Shown here: piece after piece, positions 1 through 7,204 of the stretch
Position numbering within the stretch: the first letter of the stretch is position 1
Layout: the number at the start of each line of letters is the position of its first letter
NCBI GenBank assembly: GCA_964402115.1
Contig: CAYOBW010000075.1
Location: forward strand, 1 to 26,847
Direction of reading: 5' to 3'
Source of the DNA: CAYOBW01 sp964402115
GTDB taxonomy: Bacteria; Verrucomicrobiota; Kiritimatiellia; UBA8416; CAYOBW01
Length of the DNA: 26,847 nt
The notes under the pieces: model-generated
The model's input: the letters and a program-made list of their open reading frames with translations, nothing else
Told to the model about the DNA's origin: nothing
The model's database searches: none
Program-made: the position numbers and the translations under genes

Positions 1-51
1 CCGGCCCACATGTTCGGCCTGGACTGCCTCAAGCTGACCGCGGCGCCGTAG
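1..51 (+). CDS. C-terminal tail of an unidentified protein (truncated by window edge)
   Basis: Frame 1 is open from the first base and ends in TAG at 49-51, giving 16 residues (ending FGLDCLKLTAAP). This is too short to assign a family. It is taken as a gene end because it is open to the edge and the next 268 bases look intergenic, with a hairpin and a promoter. It could equally be a chance open stretch. Confidence 0.3.
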   Translation, partial: PAHMFGLDCLKLTAAP

Positions 52-109
52 GCGCGGCTCCGGCGCGCCTGCGTTCCTGCTCGTGGCGGGATTGTCCAGC
101 GCTTCGCAT

Positions 110-131
110 GCGGGCGCTTTGCGGCGCCCGC
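110..131. other. GC-rich hairpin downstream of the truncated gene
   Basis: GCGGGCGC at 110-117 and GCGCCCGC at 124-131 form a perfect 8-bp stem with a 6-nt loop. No T tract follows on either strand, so it is not a classical intrinsic terminator. It may be a 3'-end stabilising structure or a Rho-type end for the gene that finishes at 51. Apart from this hairpin and the promoter at 238-265, nothing recognisable was seen in 52-319. Confidence 0.3.
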
Positions 132-237
132 CAAGCAGCGGGTTCGTAGCCCCCGCTGTACTTTTTACTGGTTTCCACCGTCCAGCAGGCGCTGCGAGCT
201 TGCCTGGCCATAATGAGAAACGCCGGGGATTGTGTGC

Positions 238-265
238 TTGAAATCGTCGCGATTCGCTATATGAT
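238..265 (+). promoter_or_regulatory. Sigma-70-type promoter for the XRE regulator gene
   Basis: TTGAAA (238-243) lies 16 nt before TATGAT (260-265), matching the -35/-10 consensus at 5 of 6 positions each. Transcription would start near 272, leaving a leader of about 48 nt before the ATG at 320. An alternative -10, GATAAT at 263-268, has a 19-nt spacer. Confidence 0.5.
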
Positions 266-319
266 AATACGAGAGTTGTTCAAGAGGATGCTATCAGCCG
301 ACAGGCAGAAAGGATAGTT

Positions 320-796
320 ATGCCGAACTTGGGAAAGATGTTGAAGGACGAGATCGCCCGCATTGGACGCCGAGAAGCGAAAGCCGTCGCGACCCCGCTG
401 CAAAAGCGGAGCATCAAGATCGAGAGGGCCACCGCCGACCTCCGGAAGCGCCTGCTCACTTTGGAAAAGGAGAACAAGCGCCTGCTGGCTGCGCTGGAAC
501 CGGTTCTGGCCGCGCAACAACCGGCCGCCGCGATGGCGTCGGAGCCGCCTGCACGGGAATGGATCTCCGGCAAGGGCGTCAAGCGGCTGCGCGCCAAGTT
601 GGGCCTCTCGCAGCATCAGTTCGCCCGGTTGGCGGGCGCTTCAGACCAGGCTGTCTATCTCTGGGAGCGAAGGCCCGGCATGCTGAAGCTGCGCGATAAG
701 ACCAGGGTGGCGCTCCTGGGCCTGAGGGGTCTGGGCGCACGCGAGGCGAAGAAGCGGCTGGCCGAGATGGGCGAGGGGACTCAGACCGCGGTCTGA
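320..796 (+). CDS. Coiled-coil / XRE-type helix-turn-helix DNA-binding protein
   Basis: A 158-residue cytoplasmic protein, probably a DNA-binding regulator. The N-terminal third (about 1-62) is highly charged and heptad-like, predicted to form a coiled coil (TADLRKRLLTLEKENKRLLAAL). An Ala/Pro linker (63-78) leads to an XRE/Cro-like HTH at about 84-125 (VKRLRAKLGLSQHQFARLAGASDQAVYLWE); the 'LS..QFA.L.G.S..AVY.WE' pattern is that of the recognition-helix region. The Lys/Arg-rich tail could add DNA contacts. The start is supported by an AAGGA at 310-314, 5 nt before the ATG. Small proteins with this layout recur in PVC-type genomes; the target genes are unknown. It is monocistronic, with its own promoter upstream and a terminator overlapping its stop codon. 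Confidence 0.85.
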   Translation: MPNLGKMLKDEIARIGRREAKAVATPLQKRSIKIERATADLRKRLLTLEKENKRLLAALEPVLAAQQPAAAMASEPPAREWISGKGVKRLRAKLGLSQHQFARLAGASDQAVYLWERRPGMLKLRDKTRVALLGLRGLGAREAKKRLAEMGEGTQTAV

Positions 797-806
797 CCGC
801 CTTTTT
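788..806 (+). terminator. Rho-independent terminator of the XRE gene
   Basis: GCGGT (788-792), loop CTG, ACCGC (796-800), then C and five T (802-806). The stem includes the stop codon (794-796). A competing palindrome, CAGACCGCGGTCTG, occupies 782-795. The following gene has its own promoter, which agrees with termination here. Confidence 0.55.
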
Positions 807-819
807 GCCGACGGGACAC

Positions 820-848
820 TTGCTGTTTGCCGCGCTGTGGCGTATGGT
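820..848 (+). promoter_or_regulatory. Candidate sigma-70-type promoter for the exported protein / SGNH hydrolase pair
   Basis: TTGCTG (820-825), a 17-nt spacer and TATGGT (843-848), which matches TATAAT at four positions. It would start transcription near 855, about 26 nt before the ATG at 881. It lies directly after the preceding gene's terminator. Confidence 0.4.
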
Positions 849-880
849 CTCATGACCATTTACGGGAAGGGGAGTGACGT

Positions 881-1330
881 ATGCATAGGACGGTGAGTCT
901 GAGGTGGTTGTGGGCTGTCGGGTTGTGTCTGACCTGGCTGGCGGGGGTGACCGCGCCGGCGCTCGCGGCCGACAGCGTCAAGGCGGAGGGCATGGTTTTT
1001 GCGAGCCGTGACGAGGTGGCCAACACGGTTACCGGTGTTGTCGTGCAGACGGACGGCGGCAAGACCCTCACGGTGAAGCTGGATGGCAAGGGCGAAAAAC
1101 TGGCTGCGCTCAACGGCAAGCGGGTGTCGGTCGAGGGCGTGGTAGAGGGCCGCTGCGTGAAGGTCACCGAGTTCGTGGACCTCGACAAGAAACTGCTCGA
1201 GGATACCCGCAAGCAGACGGCCAAGGCGCAGGACAACCTGGTCAGCGGGAAGCGGGGCCAGCAGGGCAAGAAGCTGTCGGCGATCAAGCCGGCGGCCAAG
1301 TCCAAAGCTGACGCTAAAAAGAAGAAATAG
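881..1330 (+). CDS. Small exported protein with lysine-rich C-terminal tail
   Basis: A 149-residue protein of unknown function. Residues 1-29 are a clear Sec signal peptide (hydrophobic core LWAVGLCLTWLAGV, cleavage after APALA). The mature part (about 35-105) has short alternating beta segments (GVVVQTDGGKTLTVKLDGKGEKLAALNGKRVSVEGVVEG) and may be a small OB-like or beta-barrel fold of the kind that measures a modifiable value; this is inference. The last 30 residues are Lys/Ala-rich and end in KKKK, suggesting an electrostatic contact with nucleic acid, anionic polymer or membrane. GGAAGGGGAG precedes the ATG. A gap of 16 nt separates it from the SGNH hydrolase gene, so the two are probably cotranscribed. 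Confidence 0.75.
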   Translation: MHRTVSLRWLWAVGLCLTWLAGVTAPALAADSVKAEGMVFASRDEVANTVTGVVVQTDGGKTLTVKLDGKGEKLAALNGKRVSVEGVVEGRCVKVTEFVDLDKKLLEDTRKQTAKAQDNLVSGKRGQQGKKLSAIKPAAKSKADAKKKK

Positions 1331-1346
1331 CGAAAGGGTGAGACAC

Positions 1347-2123
1347 ATGACGGGCGAACGTTGGGCGACGGCTGTGTGGGCTGGTGTGTTGTTGACCGCG
1401 GTGTGGGGACTGGCGCGTGTCGCGCGAGCCGAAACCGTGCCGCCTGCGGGGGGCACCGCTCCCGTCGTGAAGGCGGTGACGCCGGACGATCGTCTGAAGG
1501 AGGGCTGGTGGCAGAGCCGGCACGAGACCCGCCTGTCTGCCACGAACCGGGCCTCGGCCCAGCTGGTCTTCATCGGCGATTCGATCACGCAAGGGTTCGA
1601 AGGCGGCGGGAAGGCCGTGTGGGCGAAGTACTACGCTCCGCGCAACGCATTGAACCTGGGGTACAGCGGGGATCGGACCGAGCATGTGCTCTGGCGGTTG
1701 GACCACGGCGAGGTTGACGGTACGGCGCCGCGCCTCGCCGTCGTCATGCTCGGCACAAACAACACGGGTCACCGGATGGACAAACCCGAGGATATCGCCG
1801 CCGGGATGCGCCTGGTGCTGGAGCGGCTGCGCGCCAAGCTGCCCGAAACGAAAGTCCTGGTCCTGGCGATCTTTCCGCGCGGGGAGTCGGCGACGGACCG
1901 TATGCGGGTTAACAACGATCAGGCCAACGCCTTGATCGCGAAGCTGGCCGACAACGAGCGCGTCTTCTTCCTCGATCTCAACAAGTCCATGCTCGACGCC
2001 GACGGCAAACTGCCCCGCGACATCATGCCGGACCTGCTGCATCCGAACGGCAAGGGCTACACCCTCTGGGCGGAGAGCATGGAGCCGACGCTGGCGAAGC
2101 TGCTCGGCGATACCGCGAGATAG
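1347..2123 (+). CDS. Secreted SGNH/GDSL-family hydrolase (esterase/acylhydrolase-like)
   Basis: Serine hydrolase of the SGNH superfamily, most like the platelet-activating-factor acetylhydrolase / rhamnogalacturonan acetylesterase type. Block I is FIGDSITQG (nucleophile Ser-79), block II Gly lies in NLGYSGD (about 105-109), block III is LGTNNT (Asn-138/139), and block V is DLLHPNG with Asp-229 and His-232 completing the triad. Residues 1-28 form a signal peptide ending VARA, so it acts outside the cytoplasm, probably deacylating a glycan or small ester. ATG at 1347 is preferred over the in-frame GTG at 1338 because GAAAGGG (1332-1338) then sits 8 nt upstream. Length, 258 residues, fits the family. 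It follows the small exported protein, so the two may act together in the envelope. The substrate cannot be read from the sequence. Confidence 0.88.
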   Translation: MTGERWATAVWAGVLLTAVWGLARVARAETVPPAGGTAPVVKAVTPDDRLKEGWWQSRHETRLSATNRASAQLVFIGDSITQGFEGGGKAVWAKYYAPRNALNLGYSGDRTEHVLWRLDHGEVDGTAPRLAVVMLGTNNTGHRMDKPEDIAAGMRLVLERLRAKLPETKVLVLAIFPRGESATDRMRVNNDQANALIAKLADNERVFFLDLNKSMLDADGKLPRDIMPDLLHPNGKGYTLWAESMEPTLAKLLGDTAR

Positions 2124-2152
2124 GGCCTAAAGCGGGCTCTGCCCGCAACCCA

Positions 2153-2249
2153 AGGAGTCAGGAGTCAGAATAGAATGCGTTGCAAGAGGCGGTCTTTGTC
2201 GATCTTCTCATTCTGACTCCTGTATTCTGACTCCTGAATTCTCTTTTTT
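2153..2249. repeat. Inverted repeats of a GGAGTCAGAAT unit followed by a T tract
   Basis: A 12-base unit AGGAGTCAGAAT occurs at 2160-2171, preceded by a partial copy from 2153. Its reverse complement occurs twice, at 2210-2221 and 2224-2235. The longest perfect pairing is 15 bp, between 2158-2172 and 2223-2237, and six T follow at 2244-2249. The structure could terminate the SGNH transcript, and it also looks like a small dispersed repeat. A separate small hairpin, GCGGGC-TCT-GCCCGC, lies at 2132-2146. No gene was seen in 2124-2312. Confidence 0.6.
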
Positions 2250-2312
2250 GGCGTTGTTGGTCTGTAAGGCACTAAGACCCCGGCGCTCCGCGGCGTTAGT
2301 ACGGCAAGCACC

Positions 2313-2861
2313 ATGAGCGAGGTGGAGCCACAACACGAGGATGCGCGCCGTGCCGCCTTCGATCGCATGGTTGGTGAGTACGAAGGGCCGCTCTTGCGCT
2401 ACGTTGCACGGCTGGTGCGTAACCCCGACGTGGCGCAGGATATCGTGCAGGACACGCTGGTGCGCCTCTGCCGTCACTGGAAGGAGGATCTCACCCCCTG
2501 CCCGCGTTTGTCCGGCTGGCTCTATCGCGTGGCACACAACTGCGCCATCGACCAGGTGCGTCGCGTGGCGAGGCGCCATGAGCTGCCGGCCGAGCAGTCC
2601 GAGGATGAGCTGCGCGACGCGCCGGCGCCTCCAACGGTGCCGCCCGAACTCAGCGAGGCAGCCGAACGGGCGGGCCGGGCTCTGGTTGTATTGAACGTGC
2701 GCGAACAGCAGCTGGTGATACTGAAGGTTTACGAGGAGAAGTCCTACAAGGAGATCAGCGCGATCACGGGCCTGTCCGTCGGGAATGTGGGGTACATCCT
2801 GCATCACGCCATGAAGAAACTCGCCCGCGCGCTGCGCAATGGAGAGCACGGAACGGCATGA
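2313..2861 (+). CDS. ECF-type RNA polymerase sigma factor
   Basis: A 182-residue group IV sigma factor. Region 2 covers about 14-88: the core helix YVARLVRNPDVAQDIVQDTLVRLCRHW matches 'A.DivQ.t...l', and GWLYRVAHNCAIDQVRR is the -10-recognition part. A polar Pro-rich linker follows (about 92-118), then region 4 (about 121-172) with the HTH SYKEISAITGLSVGNVGYILHHAMKKLARAL that reads the -35. No extra domain is present. Its stop overlaps the start of the next gene (ATGA), a zinc-finger membrane protein, the usual arrangement of a sigma factor with its anti-sigma regulator. No clear Shine-Dalgarno precedes the ATG (upstream bases ACGGCAAGCACC). The signal it responds to is unknown. Confidence 0.92.
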   Translation: MSEVEPQHEDARRAAFDRMVGEYEGPLLRYVARLVRNPDVAQDIVQDTLVRLCRHWKEDLTPCPRLSGWLYRVAHNCAIDQVRRVARRHELPAEQSEDELRDAPAPPTVPPELSEAAERAGRALVVLNVREQQLVILKVYEEKSYKEISAITGLSVGNVGYILHHAMKKLARALRNGEHGTA

Positions 2862-3439
2862 GCAAGCGGTCGACAGAGCCCGGGCGCGGACCGCGCTCCG
2901 GAGAGACGGCTGACGCTGCTGCCGGCGGGAAGCGCGCTTACCGGCCGATGCAGTGCGACGAGATTCAGGCGGTCCTCATGGACTACCTGACGCACGAACT
3001 GGGGCGTGCGCCGGCGGAGTTGGTCCGGGAGCACGTGCGCAAGTGCGAGAGCTGCCGGGGCGCGTTGGCGGAGTTCGACGACACCCTGCAGCTGCTGCGC
3101 ACAGCCGCCTGCGAGGCGCCTGCTCCGCCGGCGCGGCTCTCGGAGGAGCGCCGCCGCCGGGTGTGGCGTGCCTATGTGCATCCGTTCCTTGACCTGGTGT
3201 ACACGCACCATGTGCTGGCGTCGCTGATTGCGGCGGCCGTGGCGCTGGGCGTCATTCTCGCGGTTGTGCTGGCGATCCGCGTGTTCGACTTCCCGTACCT
3301 GAAGGTGAGCCCGACGGTGCTGACGGACGGCCACGGGTGGGGCTTCGCGAAGGGGCCTGATGGCGAGACCACGGTGATTCTGCCGCCCGAAACGGGCACG
3401 CCGGCGACCAACGTCGCCGCGCCGGCAGGCAGGCCTTAG
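2858..3439 (+). CDS. Putative anti-sigma factor, zf-HC2 type, single-pass membrane protein
   Basis: A 193-residue protein. A zinc-binding anti-sigma motif lies at about 33-66 (Cys-33, then H-x3-C-x2-C at His-59, Cys-63, Cys-66 within VREHVRKCESCRG), matching the zf-HC2/ZAS pattern. One membrane helix spans about 119-143 (VLASLIAAAVALGVILAVVLAI), leaving a roughly 50-residue C-terminal domain outside. It would hold the overlapping ECF sigma factor at the membrane until a signal releases it. The 30-residue leader before the zinc motif is basic and low in complexity; Met-31 is a possible alternative start but has no ribosome site. The sensory part is small and has no recognised domain. Confidence 0.82.
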   Translation: MSKRSTEPGRGPRSGETADAAAGGKRAYRPMQCDEIQAVLMDYLTHELGRAPAELVREHVRKCESCRGALAEFDDTLQLLRTAACEAPAPPARLSEERRRRVWRAYVHPFLDLVYTHHVLASLIAAAVALGVILAVVLAIRVFDFPYLKVSPTVLTDGHGWGFAKGPDGETTVILPPETGTPATNVAAPAGRP

Positions 3440-3481
3440 CGGACGCACCCACCCCTGTGGGGCGCGGGAAGGGATCACGGC

Positions 3482-4318
3482 ATGTTCTTCGATACGCACG
3501 TCCATTTCGCGGAGGGGGACGCTGCCGCGACCGCGGCGCTGGTGGAGCGGGCCCGCGCGGCTGGCGTGTCCCGGCTCATCGCCGTGGGGGGCTCCTGTCC
3601 GCTCAATCGGGCCGCGGTCGAAGCAGCCCGCGCTTTCCCGGAGGTTGTGCGGCCTGCAGTGGGGCATGATCGCGACCGGGCGCCGGAGCTTGCCGCGACC
3701 ACCGCCACGCTGACCGAGGCGCTCGACCAGTTGCGATTCCAGATCGGGCAGTTGCGGGGGTTGGGTGTGGCTGTCAGCGCGGTCGGCGAGATCGGGCTCG
3801 ATTTCCACTATTCACCCGGGACGCGGGTTCAACAAGAACAGCTTTTCGCCGGGCAGCTGGATCTGGCGCGGGAGCTGCGCCTGCCGGTCATCGTGCACAG
3901 CCGCGAGGCGGATGTTGCCACCCTGACGCTGCTGGCGGCGCACCGTGCGGCCTGGACAGGGGATCCGGAGCGCCTGGGCGTGCTCCACTGCTTCACCGGG
4001 AGCCCCGCATTCGCGGAGGCGCTGCTGGCTCTGGGATTCCACCTGAGCTTCAGTGGCATCGTGACCTTTCCGAAGGCCGGCGACCTGCGTGCGGTGGCCC
4101 GGATCGTACCGGGGGGGCGGCTGCTGATCGAAACCGACACGCCGTACCTCGCGCCTGTGCCGCACCGCGGCCACCGCAACGAACCGGCGTGGGTACGGCA
4201 CGTGGCGGAGGTCCTGGCGGAAACGCGCGGCGTCACCGTCGAGTCCATCGCGGGCGCGACCGCCGCCAACGCCGGGCGGCTGTTTGCCTTCGCGGAACCT
4301 GTGCAGTCTGCGCCCTGA
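3482..4318 (+). CDS. tatD: TatD-family metal-dependent hydrolase (putative deoxyribonuclease)
   Basis: A TIM-barrel, divalent-metal hydrolase of 278 residues, slightly longer than the usual 255-265. The diagnostic residues are all visible: HxH near the N-terminus (THVHF, His-6 and His-8), Glu-103 in AVGEIGLDFHYS, His-139 in LPVIVHSREA, His-169 in LHCFTGSP and Asp-219 in IETDTPYLAP. Family members act as 3'-5' exonucleases or D-aminoacyl-tRNA deacylases, so the DNase label is by family only. The N-terminal 100 residues contain a short insertion (RAPELAATTATLTEALDQL). GGGAAGGGA lies 8 nt before the ATG. The gene is 42 nt downstream of the anti-sigma gene and may share its transcript. Its stop lies one base from the stop of the convergent xylA. 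Confidence 0.9.
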   Translation: MFFDTHVHFAEGDAAATAALVERARAAGVSRLIAVGGSCPLNRAAVEAARAFPEVVRPAVGHDRDRAPELAATTATLTEALDQLRFQIGQLRGLGVAVSAVGEIGLDFHYSPGTRVQQEQLFAGQLDLARELRLPVIVHSREADVATLTLLAAHRAAWTGDPERLGVLHCFTGSPAFAEALLALGFHLSFSGIVTFPKAGDLRAVARIVPGGRLLIETDTPYLAPVPHRGHRNEPAWVRHVAEVLAETRGVTVESIAGATAANAGRLFAFAEPVQSAP

Positions 4319-4319
4319 G

Positions 4320-5648
4320 CTAGACAGCGGCGAAGATGTACTGGTTGACGATGTTCTCGAGCAGCTCCTGCCGACCGCTGATCCGCTGCGGTTCGCCTTG
4401 GGCGTCCGCCAGCTTTTCGAGCTGCGGCAGCGTGAGCTTTCGGTTGAGGATCTTGCGCCCTTGCGGTGTGCGCCAGCCCGCGTAGCGTCCGGCCAGCGGG
4501 TCGAGCAGCACCTTGTCGGTGAGCAGGCGATCGGCCACCAGCAGCGCCTTGGCAAACGTGTCCATGCCGCCGATGTGTGCGTGGAACAGGTCCACGGTGT
4601 CGAACGAATTGCGCCGCACCTTGGCGTCGAAGTTCAGGCCGCCGTGGCGGAGTCCACCCTGCTTGAGGATGATGTACATCGCCCAGACCGCGTCGTAGAT
4701 ATCCGTGGGGAACTGGTCCGTATCCCAGCCGCACGTCGGGTCGCCGCGGTTGATGTCGAGGCTGCCGAGCTTGCCGGCCGCGGACGCCACCGCCAGGTCG
4801 TGGGCAAAAGAGTGTGTGGCGAGCGTGGCGTGGTTGGCTTCGACGTTCAGCGCGAAGGGCTCCAGGAGGTCGAACTCGCGCAGGAACCCGAGAACCGTAG
4901 CGGCGTCGAAATCGTACTGGTGGGTGGACGGCTCGCGGGGCTTGGGTTCGATGAAGTACTTGCCGTTGAAGCCCACCTGCTTGCCGTAATCGACGGCCAG
5001 GTGCAGCAGGGTCGCGAGCTGCTCGCGCTCCTGGCGCAGGTCGGTGTTGATCAGCGAAACGTAGCCCTCGCGCCCGCCCCAGAAGACGTAGCCGGTGCCC
5101 TTCAGCGCAACCGTCGCGTCCATGGCGCGGCGCACCTGGGCCGCGGCCCACGCGAAGACGGCCGGATCGGGGTTCGTCGCGGCGCCGTTGGCATAGCGGG
5201 GGTGACTGAACAGGTTCGCTGTGCCCCACAGGAGTTTGACGCCGGTTGCCTTCTGCAGCGCGGCGGCGCGTGTGACGAGGCGGTCGAGATTGCGATTCGT
5301 CTCCGCCAGCGTGGCGCCCTCGGGCGCCAGGTCGCGGTCGTGGAAGCAGTAGTAGCGCGCCCCCAGCTTCGTGATGAACTCGAAGGCCGCGTCGAGCGTC
5401 TGCTCGGCCACGTCGAGTGCGCTGGCGCCGGCGTTCCAGGCTCGGTCGAGGGTGGCGCCGCCAAACGGATCGCTGCCCGTACCCTTGAACGTGTGCCAGT
5501 AGGCGATCGCGAACTTCAGGTGTTCGGCCATCGGCTTCCCGCGCACGTTGCGGTCCGCCTGGTAGAACTTGAAGGCGAGAGGGTTCTTCGAATCCGGACC
5601 TTCGAAGCGGATCGGCTCTTTGACCTCGGGGAAGTAGCATGCGCCCAT
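4320..5648 (-). CDS. xylA: Xylose isomerase
   Basis: Interconverts D-xylose and D-xylulose (and D-glucose/D-fructose) in the cytoplasm. At 442 residues it is the longer class II form. Visible signatures are CFHDRDLAPEG (catalytic His and Asp), WGGREGY, IEPKPREPSTHQYD (metal-binding Glu and Lys), VEANHATLATHSFAHDL and LDINRGDPTCGWDTDQFPTD (metal-binding Asp residues). The N-terminus FPEVKEPIRFEGPDSKNPLAFKFY is typical. GAGGAG lies 8 nt before the ATG. No xylulokinase or xylose transporter is in the window; instead the gene is 45 nt downstream of rfbD in the same direction, so it may be read through from the rhamnose/glycosyltransferase unit. Confidence 0.96.
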   Translation of the reverse strand: MGACYFPEVKEPIRFEGPDSKNPLAFKFYQADRNVRGKPMAEHLKFAIAYWHTFKGTGSDPFGGATLDRAWNAGASALDVAEQTLDAAFEFITKLGARYYCFHDRDLAPEGATLAETNRNLDRLVTRAAALQKATGVKLLWGTANLFSHPRYANGAATNPDPAVFAWAAAQVRRAMDATVALKGTGYVFWGGREGYVSLINTDLRQEREQLATLLHLAVDYGKQVGFNGKYFIEPKPREPSTHQYDFDAATVLGFLREFDLLEPFALNVEANHATLATHSFAHDLAVASAAGKLGSLDINRGDPTCGWDTDQFPTDIYDAVWAMYIILKQGGLRHGGLNFDAKVRRNSFDTVDLFHAHIGGMDTFAKALLVADRLLTDKVLLDPLAGRYAGWRTPQGRKILNRKLTLPQLEKLADAQGEPQRISGRQELLENIVNQYIFAAV

Positions 5649-5693
5649 GGACGTGTCTCCTCTGTTGTTTCGGGTGAAATCGTCGGACTGAAA

Positions 5694-6596
5694 CTATCCG
5701 GCGCGCGGCGGGTTGTCAATCGCAAGCTGCTGTTCCTGCAACATGGCGGCGAGCGCCTCCTGCCAGGTGGGCAGGGAGACGCCAAAGGTCCGGTACAGGC
5801 GCGCGGTGTCCAAAACGGAGTAGGAAGGCCGACGGGCAGGGGTGGGGTACTCCGCGGTGGTGATCGGGGTGAGCGCGACGGAGGCGGGCAGAAAGGCGCG
5901 GGCGAACCCGTGCCAGGAGGTTTGCCCCCCGCAGACCATGTTGTAAAGACCGGCTACCTCCGTGAGGCGGTGGGTGGCGGCGGGGCCGCAGACTTGATTC
6001 AAAACCGCCAGCGTGCCGTCGGCGACAGCCGCGCTGGTGGTGGGACTGCCGACCTGGTCGTCAACCACGCGCAGGGGCTTCCCGGCCGCGGCGAGCCGCT
6101 GCATGGTCAGGAGGAAGTTCTGCCCCGTGGCGCCGTATACCCAGCTGATCCGGAACACCAGGCATTGGCAGCCGCTGCCCATGACGGCGTAGTCGCCATC
6201 GCGTTTGGTGCGCCCGTAGACGCCGAGGGGGCAGGGGGGGTCGCTTTCCGTGTAAGGGCTTCGGCGGCTGCCGTCAAAGACGTAGTCGGTCGAGTAGTGC
6301 ACGAAGGTCGTGCCGAGCGCGGCGGCCTCCTCGGCCATGACGCGGGGCGACTCGGTGTTGACCAGGCGCGCCAGATCGGGCTCCTGTTCGGCGCGGTCGA
6401 CAGCCGTGTAGGCGGCGGCGTTGATCAGCAGGTCGGGACGCTCGTCGCGGATGGCCTGGCGGAGGGCGGAGGGCGAGGTGAAGTCGAGCTCGTCCTGCGG
6501 GACGCAGCGCAAGGGACCGAGCGCCGGGAGCCGCCGCGCGAGTTGGCTGCCGACCTGCCCCGTGCAGCCGAAGAGCATGATCCGCGGCGGGCTCAT
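5694..6596 (-). CDS. rfbD: dTDP-4-dehydrorhamnose reductase (RmlD)
   Basis: Last step of dTDP-L-rhamnose synthesis: NAD(P)H-dependent reduction of dTDP-4-dehydro-L-rhamnose. A 300-residue extended short-chain dehydrogenase. The Rossmann glycine motif is FGCTGQVGSQL near the N-terminus, INAAAYTAVDRAE is the family segment that follows the cofactor site, STDYVFDG contains the catalytic Thr/Ser, and VYGRTKRDGD carries the Tyr-x3-Lys pair. The start overlaps the end of rfbC by 4 nt (ATGA), so the two are translationally coupled. No rfbA or rfbB lies in the window; the nucleotide activation and dehydratase steps must be encoded elsewhere. Confidence 0.94.
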   Translation of the reverse strand: MSPPRIMLFGCTGQVGSQLARRLPALGPLRCVPQDELDFTSPSALRQAIRDERPDLLINAAAYTAVDRAEQEPDLARLVNTESPRVMAEEAAALGTTFVHYSTDYVFDGSRRSPYTESDPPCPLGVYGRTKRDGDYAVMGSGCQCLVFRISWVYGATGQNFLLTMQRLAAAGKPLRVVDDQVGSPTTSAAVADGTLAVLNQVCGPAATHRLTEVAGLYNMVCGGQTSWHGFARAFLPASVALTPITTAEYPTPARRPSYSVLDTARLYRTFGVSLPTWQEALAAMLQEQQLAIDNPPRAG

Positions 6597-7156
6597 ACCG
6601 GCGCTGCCGCCGGGAACAGGTTGGCCGCGGGCACATCGCGAAGACAGGGCAGGGCCGCATCCTTGGCGGAGACGAGGGGCGCCGTAATGCCCCAGTCGAT
6701 GGCAAGGTCAGGATCGTTCCAGCGCACGCCGTACTCGTCCTGGCGGTCGTAATAGCCGTCGCACCTGTAGAGGAATTCCGCTGTCTCGGAGACGACGGCA
6801 AAACCATGGGCGAAGCCGCGGGGGACGTAGACCTGGCGGCGATTCTCGGCGCTGAGCAGAATCCGGTCCCAGTGCCCGAAGGTGGGCGAGGCACGGCGGA
6901 GGTCCAGCACGACGTCCCAGACCGCGCCCACGACGACGCGGCAGAGCTTGGCCTGCGGTTGATGCAGCTGGTAGTGCAGGCCGCGCAGCGTATGGCGCGC
7001 CGAACAGGAGTGGTTCTCCTGCACGAAGCGGGCCGCGATGCCAGCCGCTTGCAGCGCTGTTTCACGGTAGGTTTCCATGAACCAGCCGCGCGCATCCGCG
7101 TGGACGGTGGGCTCAACGACAAGAACCCCGGCGAGACGATTGGGCACAATATTCAT
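6593..7156 (-). CDS. rfbC: dTDP-4-dehydrorhamnose 3,5-epimerase (RmlC)
   Basis: Epimerises C3 and C5 of dTDP-4-dehydro-6-deoxy-glucose before reduction by RmlD. A 187-residue cupin-fold protein of normal family length. Seen: DARGWFMETYRE, FVQENHSCSARHTLRGLHYQ with catalytic His-61, the central beta strands VVVGAVWDVVLDLRRASPTFG, YVPRGFAHGFAVVSE and the Tyr-containing FLYRCDGYYD. Its C-terminus, IDWGITAPLVSAKDA, is the usual family ending. The ribosome site is weak. A 48-nt gap separates it from pgpA upstream; it overlaps rfbD by 4 nt. Confidence 0.94.
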   Translation of the reverse strand: MNIVPNRLAGVLVVEPTVHADARGWFMETYRETALQAAGIAARFVQENHSCSARHTLRGLHYQLHQPQAKLCRVVVGAVWDVVLDLRRASPTFGHWDRILLSAENRRQVYVPRGFAHGFAVVSETAEFLYRCDGYYDRQDEYGVRWNDPDLAIDWGITAPLVSAKDAALPCLRDVPAANLFPAAAPV

Positions 7157-7204
7157 GATCGGTCGAGAGTTCGCTTTCGAGGCAGGAGCATAAGCGGGCT
7201 GGCT

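Noticed and set aside
134..160. tRNA-like T-arm (GGTTCG within a GC-rich palindrome)
   Set aside because: The stem does not pair as 5 bp around a 7-nt loop, and no acceptor stem, D-arm or anticodon arm is found around it.
3440..3481. CCCC-TGT-GGGG mini-hairpin upstream of tatD
   Set aside because: The stem is only 4 bp and there is no T tract, so it is too small to call a terminator at this GC content.
3829..5640. 603-codon open frame on the minus strand
   Set aside because: It lies in another frame of xylA and antisense to tatD. Its Arg/Pro-rich composition is typical of a GC-driven shadow.
4284..6752. Very long open frame (822 codons) on the + strand
   Set aside because: It is antisense to xylA and rfbD, which have full family motifs on the minus strand. 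Its translation is Arg/Gly/Ala/Val-rich with no domain; long shadow frames are expected at this GC content.
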